Assembly (NCBI GenBank): GCA_903813345.2
Contig: CAIIXF020000009.1
Location: forward strand, 9,234,030 to 9,298,029
Source: Owenia fusiformis
Taxonomy: Eukaryota > Annelida > Polychaeta > Sabellida > Oweniidae
Length of the DNA: 64,000 nt
Direction of reading: 5' to 3'
This document shows, one piece after another, positions 29,601 through 38,600 of the stretch (position 1 is its first letter; each line of letters begins with the position of its first letter). A program made the translations under genes and the position numbers. The notes beneath the pieces were generated by a model that worked only from the letters and a program-made list of their open reading frames with translations, was not told where the DNA came from and did no database searches.

Positions 29601-32600
29601 AATAAATAGGTTATTTCTGGTCTGGATTGAATATGGGTTTTATTCCTCGGAAAATATGATATTGACCTTGGGTTATATAATATTGACAGTCGGTCGCTGC
29701 GCTCCCTCGGTCAATATCATATTACCCTTCGGTCAATATCATATTGTCCCTCGGAATAAAACCCATATTCAATCCCTCCCAGTAAATAACCTATATGTAT
29801 CTACTGTAATATAAATCATAAATATAGGTTATTTACTGGGAGGGATTGAATATGGGTTTTATTCCGAGGGACAATATAATATTGACCAAAGGGTAATATG
29901 ATATTGACTGAGGGAGCGCAGCGACCGAGTGTCAATATCATATTTCCCAAGGTCAATATCATATTTTCCGAGGAATAAAACCCATATTCAATCCCGACCA
30001 GAAATAACCTATTTATTCCATAATACATTCCACTAAAATGTTACATTTGGATAGTGCTTTTATCAATTGGCCAAGGTTAAAAATAACCGGGAAACCAGAA
30101 ATAGGTTAATACATTCCAATACGATTTTTTTCCCGGGGACAATACGATTTTTTCATGTAATACGCTCCAATACGATTTTTTCCCAGGGACAATAGGATTT
30201 TTTCATGTAATACGATTCAATACGATTTTTATTCCTTCATATTTCCCTGGGAAAACAGTAGTATTATGGAATAAATTAGTATATTTCATAAATACATGGT
30301 GGCCAAATATAAGTTAACAGAAAGACTGTAAGAATGAAGTGAACTAGTGAATGAAGTAGAAGAATAGAGCTGAGTTCTGCAATTGTCAATAGTTGAACAC
30401 ATACACTTATTTTTGTTTGTTTGTCATATTAAGTAACTTACGTTTTGTTTCTTTGAGTTCTAATTACTTTCAGCTGGTTTCCCTGAACTTTTTGACCGTT
30501 AAACTCTACACAGGCCTTTTCTGCATCTTCTTCACTGAAGAATCTCACATAGCTACAAATAAATAAAGGATATGAAAATAGTTTCAAAAATGATTGCAAT
30601 AAGCTAAAAAATTTGTTACAGACACTGGCAGCAAAAATCAGAAACAAAAATGCAGCCGCTACCCCCTTGCCAGAATTTTTTTCAAAATCATGTAGTTTTT
30701 CACCATTCTGAGCACTTTTCACATGATGTTTTGCCAAATACTGTCAAAAAGCTCCCCCCTTGGCAAAAGCCCCCTCCGGTAAAACCACTCCCCCCAGGTA
30801 AATCCTGGCTACTGGCCTGAAAAAGTCAACATATCCATGTAGGAGGAGATTTTTCCAAATCTGAGTGATGCCTGTGTCACAATCAATGACCAATTTTATA
30901 AATAGGAATCGTTGGCCATTGAGATTGATCTCAGAATGTATGCTGTTGTTATATGATTATTCTCTACAAGTTTGGATCATGTGACTGAATAGTATTACCG
31001 TAGTACAGAATTGATGGTGGCAACGGAGATGATATACAGTAGTATTATTACAGTATTATTAACATTTGAACATGAATATATTCACCCCTTCTATAAACTG
31101 AGAACAAAGTCAAAAATTCACCACTGTGTAATATGCATTAGTCATAGGGATGTCAGTGGACAAAATTATTTCGGGACGGGAACTATCCATTTCGGGATGG
31201 GACGGGACATAACCAATATCACAGTTCAAAAATCTTTGGTGAGTTTCATGTTTGAATCGTAATATAGACATCATAGCAGGTGATATTCTTTGGTCTATAT
31301 TTAAGGAGCAGGTGTTATATCTACAAGTACATAACGTAGGGCTAGACACAAACATTTTCTGTTCGAAACTCACCAATTTTTTTCAAATATTCATGATTGC
31401 CCACGACTACTACGACCCACCATAATGATGTCACACATTACTCACATTACCAGGTGCTATTTATACATACCAGATAATATTGCCTTGTTCACAGTTTATG
31501 GAAGGTGTGAATACTAGAGGTGTAACTCCCGTCAGTACAGCTCGTCATAGCTGCCTAAATATTGCCTCGAGTTGTCATCTAGAAACTCGCAATCTATTTC
31601 AACTCGCGAGCTAGCTATAACTCAAGTAAACTTGCGTGTTTTGCCTATCTTGCAAGCATGTAAAATGAATTTGGGTCCCAGAGATCGTGCAACATTACTT
31701 CATTAGGAAAATAAATATACCAACGATCGCCGTATTTAGCGCCCATCACCTAAAAAACACTCTCAAAGCTTCACAAAGTTCAACAAATATCGAGGAATGA
31801 CAAGTTACACCAAAAAATCAGAAAAAGATTGACTATTGAAGGAACTCAAGCGGGCGATAATAGAGTAGTCACTAAAGGTGAATAAAAAATGGTCCCCTTA
31901 TTCACGACTTTTACATAAAAAGATGATCTATCATTTAATTAAGATCATAAGTCATAACTTTAGATCGATATCCAGCAGTCTTTAGTAGAAATAATGAAGA
32001 TAATCCGGGAAAACCATTCATTAATTTGAGGGGCCCTTCTGGGTTTTCTAAAATATTGTTTGGTTAGCCTAGATTCTTGGTTCATTTTAGCGATCTCTAG
32101 TCCTTACCGTATGCGGCAACGTCTTTTACTCGAGTTTTGGAAATATTTGGCAAGTTGAACTCGAGTTGGATTTTTCTGGCAAGTTACACCTCTAGTGAAT
32201 ACAGTCATGTTCGAATTCTTAATTACATTATAAAATCTAATCATACCCAATACATATAATAAAAAACTATTCATACCCTATATAGCCAGGTCCCTTTCTA
32301 TTCTCCCCATAGGTAACTGACTGCACATTTCCACATTTAGAGAAGATCTTCTGGATCGCTTTCTGAAAACATAATAAGATGCATGATATCAAAACCTGCC
32401 ATTTATTAAAGATGCCGCCACCAAACTCCGAACACATCATGATAACAGAGAAATGTCACATATAAATTGGCATAGTATTCCCTTTGTTTTGACTATCTAC
32501 CACGCTATGTTTGAGAGCTTGATTTGATTGAAGATGATTTAGGGATGGTGTCTGATAGTACACAGTTGTGGAATAACAAAACCAGAACAACGGCAACGCC

Positions 32601-35600
32601 AAAGCGTAGCGAATCCCATCGAACAGAAATGGCTGGCATATTTACAAACGAAATATATAGCAAATATCATAAAATAACACAAATAAGAAAGGCCACCATT
32701 TTCAAAATGGTTGCTCACTAGCCAAGTTGTCATCAGAATAAGTAATATGCTTTTTTATAGTATTCAAATACCAAATATGAACAAAATTGCTCCACTACTT
32801 TTCGAGTTATAGTAAAATACTGTAAAATGGCGGCCATTTTTCAAAAATGAGCGGCCATTTTGAAAATCAGCTTTCGAGCAGAACTTCTACCCCCATAGGG
32901 TATAGTATACAAAATATGAACAAAATCGGGCCAACGGTATTTGAGTTATTGCCCGGACGGACGGACGGACGGACGTACATACGGATGGACGGAGGCATTC
33001 CCTATATCCCTCCGAACTTCGTTCAATGGGATAATTAGTTAGTAAAAGTGACCAAAACAGCTAGAAAATTGGACCTGCCAACAGAAGAAGTGAGTAGCTC
33101 CCATAATTCTTTCATATTCTATCGTATTCAGGGATTCCCCATTATATCATCTCCAGCATCATTCATCTCCAATCAAATTGCAGGATGTGATCACGTGAAC
33201 AATCATGAGCATGTGCTTTCTCAAAGCTGCGCATGCGCATAGCTAAATTTGAAATCATGGGAATGGCGTTAACATCAGTTCAACATCATCATTTCAAACC
33301 TACTGTCATTACTCGAGTCTCTAGCCAAATAACTTGGTAGAAGACATCGCATGTGGACCACCGTGCACTAGTGAAAATGTTGATTCTGAAGTAAGATCTT
33401 TTTTAGATGTTATTCTAAAAATCATAATGATAATATTCCATCAAATAGAATGTAAACTAATACTATCCTTTTGGGAGATACTGCATGCTTTCGTCTAAAC
33501 TTAAAATCATTTGGACTGCCATCTGTTGAGGTTGATCTTTATCTCGCTTTAGCGAAAAACAAAATGGCCGTTTTTACTGAAGGATTTTTTCCAAAAGATT
33601 GCTCTTAGAAAAGAGTAAATAAAAGCCGATGTAGATGACTACATACTAAGTTCAATGAAGGTATGTTTATTACATTTGAGCTTGCAGCGAGAAGATGGAC
33701 CGGTTCGGGGCAATCTGCTTGCAGCGAGAAGACGGACCGGTTCGGGGCAATAGCTGATGAAATTCTTTGTCACAAAGTTTGGCATTTTTTATAAAATCAA
33801 ATGCGCGTCATTGAAACTCACAAGATGTAAATAGCATGTCATTTACATCATACCTTGATGGGGAAAAATAGATCTTATATGTTAGAAGTACTAAATAAAA
33901 GTTATCGTGAAAATGAGACAGTCGTTCTCGAGAGAAAAGAGCATAAATGCGCATTTAGAGAGTTTTGGTCCGTTTAAAAATCTGTAAAAAATTGGGGTAC
34001 TTAAAAGCATCGGGAGGCATCATATATTTCAAATTAGACACGAGGAAGTCAAAATTGAGCAAGTTATGGCTGTTTTAAATTCAAATAAAACCGTTAACCC
34101 GTACCGGTCCAGCTTTTGACCCGTATCGGTAAATTTTCGTTAGCTGCGTATACCAAGGGTGACTTTGTGGCCAAAGAATAAGGTAATACTGTCATACTTC
34201 TATTGAAGTTACTCGATCCATACTTGTAGGCCTAGAGAATAGTCTACTCATAAAACTACAGCGAACATTTGGAGATCCATTTCAATGGAAAATGAAGTCT
34301 GTTTATTAAATATGTTTTCGAACATGCCAATACAGTCGAAATGTTGAGACATGCGCAGAGCTCTATTTAGTGATATTTTCATTTCAAATATGGTGGCCAA
34401 TCCGATGTCTGACGACCCTTACAAAGAATCTAGGCAGTGTGCACTTTTACCTCCTGTGGAATAACAAGTGGAATTTAGTAGTTGTTTTGTGTTTTATTAT
34501 CATTCTGCATCGTAATTCTATGTGATGTGGTGTTGAAATGTCAGCAGAAATACATATCCATACGATAATCGAGTGAATCAGATAACAGATTTTTCGAAAA
34601 CCCGTCTCGTGCTAAGAGTGTAAAAACTTGTATTAACATGCTCAAAAGTGCCAATGTACACATCAATGTCAAGCTAAATCAATGTTGTGTCTAAAACAGG
34701 TACCTGATCTACTCAAAACAGCTTGTCATTCACGTATACACGCTTAGCAAACAGGGCGAAATGATCTGAATCTTGGAATTTCGTTCGAGAGCTAGTAATG
34801 TTTGCTCCGGTCTTCGTCATAAGTGTTCATCAGACTTCACGCATGCTCATGAGAAAAACCATCAACCAATAACGTTTATAAATCAATTTTGCGCATGCGC
34901 CTTACAACGGTAAAGAAATTCGTATTTATAAATCAGGCCCGTAGCCAAAGGGGGAGCTGGGGGAGCTGGGGGAGCGGAAGCTCCCCCCCCCCCCCCCCTG
35001 GCCAGAAATTCTTTCAAAATCATGCAGTTTTTCACCATTCTGAGAATTTTTCGCATGATTTTTAGCCAAAATTGTGAAAAAGCTCACCCCCCTGGAAAAA
35101 AGCTCCCCCCCTGGTAAAAGCTGGCTACGGGCAAAAATCTAGGTATTTGGTCCACCGCCTGAGTGCAAGCTGTAATGTATTAACCTACTACTGGGTGCCA
35201 AGTCATCTCGGAATTCAAGGCAATGAATTAGCCGACACATATGCAAAGGAAGCAGCGGCGGAAGCAGCGACCCTGCCAATAACCGCTATGAAACAAAGCA
35301 AAGAGGAGGTCTACAGAACCATTAAAAAGACTGCCTTGAAAAAATGGCAGAATCTTTATGACAATTCTACAAAAATTAAATTCATCCAAGAGATTATAGA
35401 GACTGTAGATGTACAAAATAATCTCTGTGAGAGCAATAGAACAGAATTCTGCAAAATAAACCAAATCATAACAGGTCACTCAAAGCTGAATCACCATCTT
35501 GCAAAAGTTCAAACTGACATTTCCAATCTATGTGGGCACTGTAATCGGGCAGAGACAGTCCAACATTATATCTTTGATTGTGAATTATATCAGGAAGATC

Positions 35601-38600
35601 GTGAACTTATGCTCCACAAGGCAGAGACTATACTTTTAGGGGTAGAGAGCCCCAACCCATCTATTGACCTAAAATTGCTCTCAGGATTTAATCAATCACT
35701 AAACAGGACCCAAAATCAAAGTATGAGACATTTGTTAATGGCATACTTAAAAACAACCAAAAGAATATAACAAACCAAAAACACGATACAGATAGTGACT
35801 GTGTAAACAAAAAGTGACTGTATAAATAGATAGTGGCTGTATAAACAGAAAGTGACTGAATATATATACAGTGATTTAATATTATAATTATAATTTCTTC
35901 TTTTATGAGAGAGACAATCAAGACATATAATATATATAAAATAATGGAATACAAAATCTGCGCAACAAGTGTAAATTGAAGCACATGAGAGAGCACAAAG
36001 AGAATTTACAGTACACAAGACGAACTGCCGAGGAAACAGCGGCTTATGCAACACAACAACAACAAGCAAGTAAATAATTTGAGCAATTTGAGATAACCCG
36101 ATATCAGTCTGAGAAATCTGACGATATACGGAACTCACTTAAAAAAATCAAATGCGGACGGACTGCGTATTCTACTATGTTTGGATCTAAGATTTTCAGT
36201 GTACTACTTTTTGCAAGGCCTGACTTCGTCGCTAACATGCTAAATATAAGAGTTAGCTGACGTTTGGGAGTCTGACTTACCTTCTAAAGGTTAGAACCCG
36301 AATCTTAATGAAACCATATCACCTTTGTTGCGTCGATGATGATGCATACTACTTTTTGCAAGGCCTGACTTCGTCGCTAGCATGCTAAATATAAGAGTTA
36401 GCTGACGTTTGGGAGTCTGACTTACCTTCTAAAGGTAAGTCAGGGGTAGAGAGCCCCAACCCATCTATTGACCTAAAATTGCTCTCAGGATTTAATCAAT
36501 CACTAAACAGGACCCAAAATCAAAGTATGAGACATTTGTTAATGGCATACTTAAAAACAACCAAAAGAATATAACAAACCAAAAACACGATACAGATAGT
36601 GACTGTGTAAACAAAAAGTGACTGTATAAATAGATAGTGGCTGTATAAACAGAAAGTGACTGAATATATATACAGTGATTTAATATTATAATTATAATTT
36701 CTTCTTTTATGAGAGAGACAATCAAGACATATAATATATATAAAATAATGGAATACAAAATCTGCGCAACAAGTGTAAATTGAAGCACATGAGAGAGCAC
36801 AAAGAGAATTTACAGTACACAAGACGAACTGCCGAGGAAACAGCGGCTTATGCAACACAACAACAACAAGCAAGTAAATAATTTGAGCAATTTGAGATAA
36901 CCCGATATCAGTCTGAGAAATCTGACGATATACGAAACTCACTTAAAAAAATCAAATGCGGACGGACTGCGTATTCTACTATGTTTGGATCTAAGATTTT
37001 CAGTGTACTACTTTTTGCAAGGCCTGACTTCGTCGCTAACATGCTAAATATAAGAGTTAGCTGACGTTTGGGAGTCTGACTTACCTTCTAAAGGTTAGAA
37101 CCCGAATCTTAATGAAACCATATCACCTTTGTTCCATCAACCATGGAGCATTTGCCACAACATCCAAGAGGTAAATCATGGACCGAGAAAATGAATGATT
37201 TCCTTGTAAGTTCCGGAAGTTTCAATACGAAAAATTACCGAACATATATGAAAACCGAATATTTGTTCGTTGTTTTCACGATTTACAGGTTCGTATGTTC
37301 TTCAATGTTTTGGTCTAAATTATAAAGCATCACCAACAGGTCTTACTCTATTAATCGACTAATACAGCAGATGGCTCATATTTCTACGTAGCATTTCGTT
37401 CAGACAAATAGTGGGACTGTAGATCACGCAGTTTCGTTCGTTGCGTACTTCAATCGGAAATTGGTAATTTTATATTGGCTACTTCACTTAGCTTGGCGGA
37501 TGTAGAACATTGCTTAATATTCTTTTAATTTTCACACCAGACATGCTTGGTTGACACGTCAACAAAGTAAAGTTCAAGGGTCAATGCGTTATTTCGTGAT
37601 AACTACAACGCCTTCCCGAAAGTCAACATTGATGAAAAATGAAAAAGTCGGAAAAGCATTTACACTAATTTCTATCAAATGCTATGTTTATGCATCATCA
37701 TCGACGCAACAAAGGTGATATGGTTTCATTAAGATTCGGGTTCTAACCTTTAGAAGGTAAGTCAGACTCCCAAACGTCAGCTAACTCTTATATTTAGCAT
37801 GCTAGCGACGAAGTCAGGCCTTGCAAAAAGTAGTATGCATCATCATCGACGCAACAAAGGTGATATGGTTTCATTAAGATTCGGGTTCTAACCTTTAGAA
37901 GGTAAGTCAGACTCCCAAACGTCAGCTAACTCTTATATTTAGCATGTAAGCGACGAAGTCAGGCCTTGCAAAAAGTAGTAGATAAAGTATTTTATGATCT
38001 TTCGAATGAGGTAAGTCTCTAGTTCGAAAGACAATCGTATCTTACTTCGGTCCAAAGCCTTCTCTATATTCCGGATTTGAGGAGGAAGATTGAGCTGCCT
38101 TAGTATTATAAATATTGTAAATCATTGTGTCACACGCACAGTAAATATGGCATAATAATATGAAATATACCTTTATGTATAGATTTGAAGAACATCAGCT
38201 CACATCCCCGTCTGAATCTATTGTTATATTTGATTTCTTTAAGCGAGAATAATTTCAAATGTTATTCACGTCCAGAACCGGAAGCCATTTTTAGCTGCAG
38301 CGAAAAAATTTCACCTTGTGTCAAACTCCGAAATGAAATTTTGAAATATCTAAATCCAGACAAGCAACGCTTCATCCTAAATATGATTAATATTCTTAAA
38401 AATATTTATAAAATTTATTAAAAATGAGTTCTAGGTGCGTGTAGGTGCGTGTAGCACCATACGAAATCAATGAAGTTTCGTCTAGCTGTAAGCTAGAGAC
38501 TCGAGTAAATCGTATCAACTTGGACAAAAGTTGAGTTTCGACAAAAAACATGCGCAGAAGTCCCATTTTCGTTGTACCATATTGACTGAATATGAAAGGT

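Noticed and set aside
29590-30028. Two nearly identical ORFs on opposite strands
   Set aside because: They are the two arms of the palindrome; no coding signal.
35688-36942. Four hydrophobic ORFs on the minus strand, in two identical pairs
   Set aside because: They are antisense to the LINE tail, doubled by the tandem duplication, and are biased by A/T-rich sequence. Not membrane proteins.
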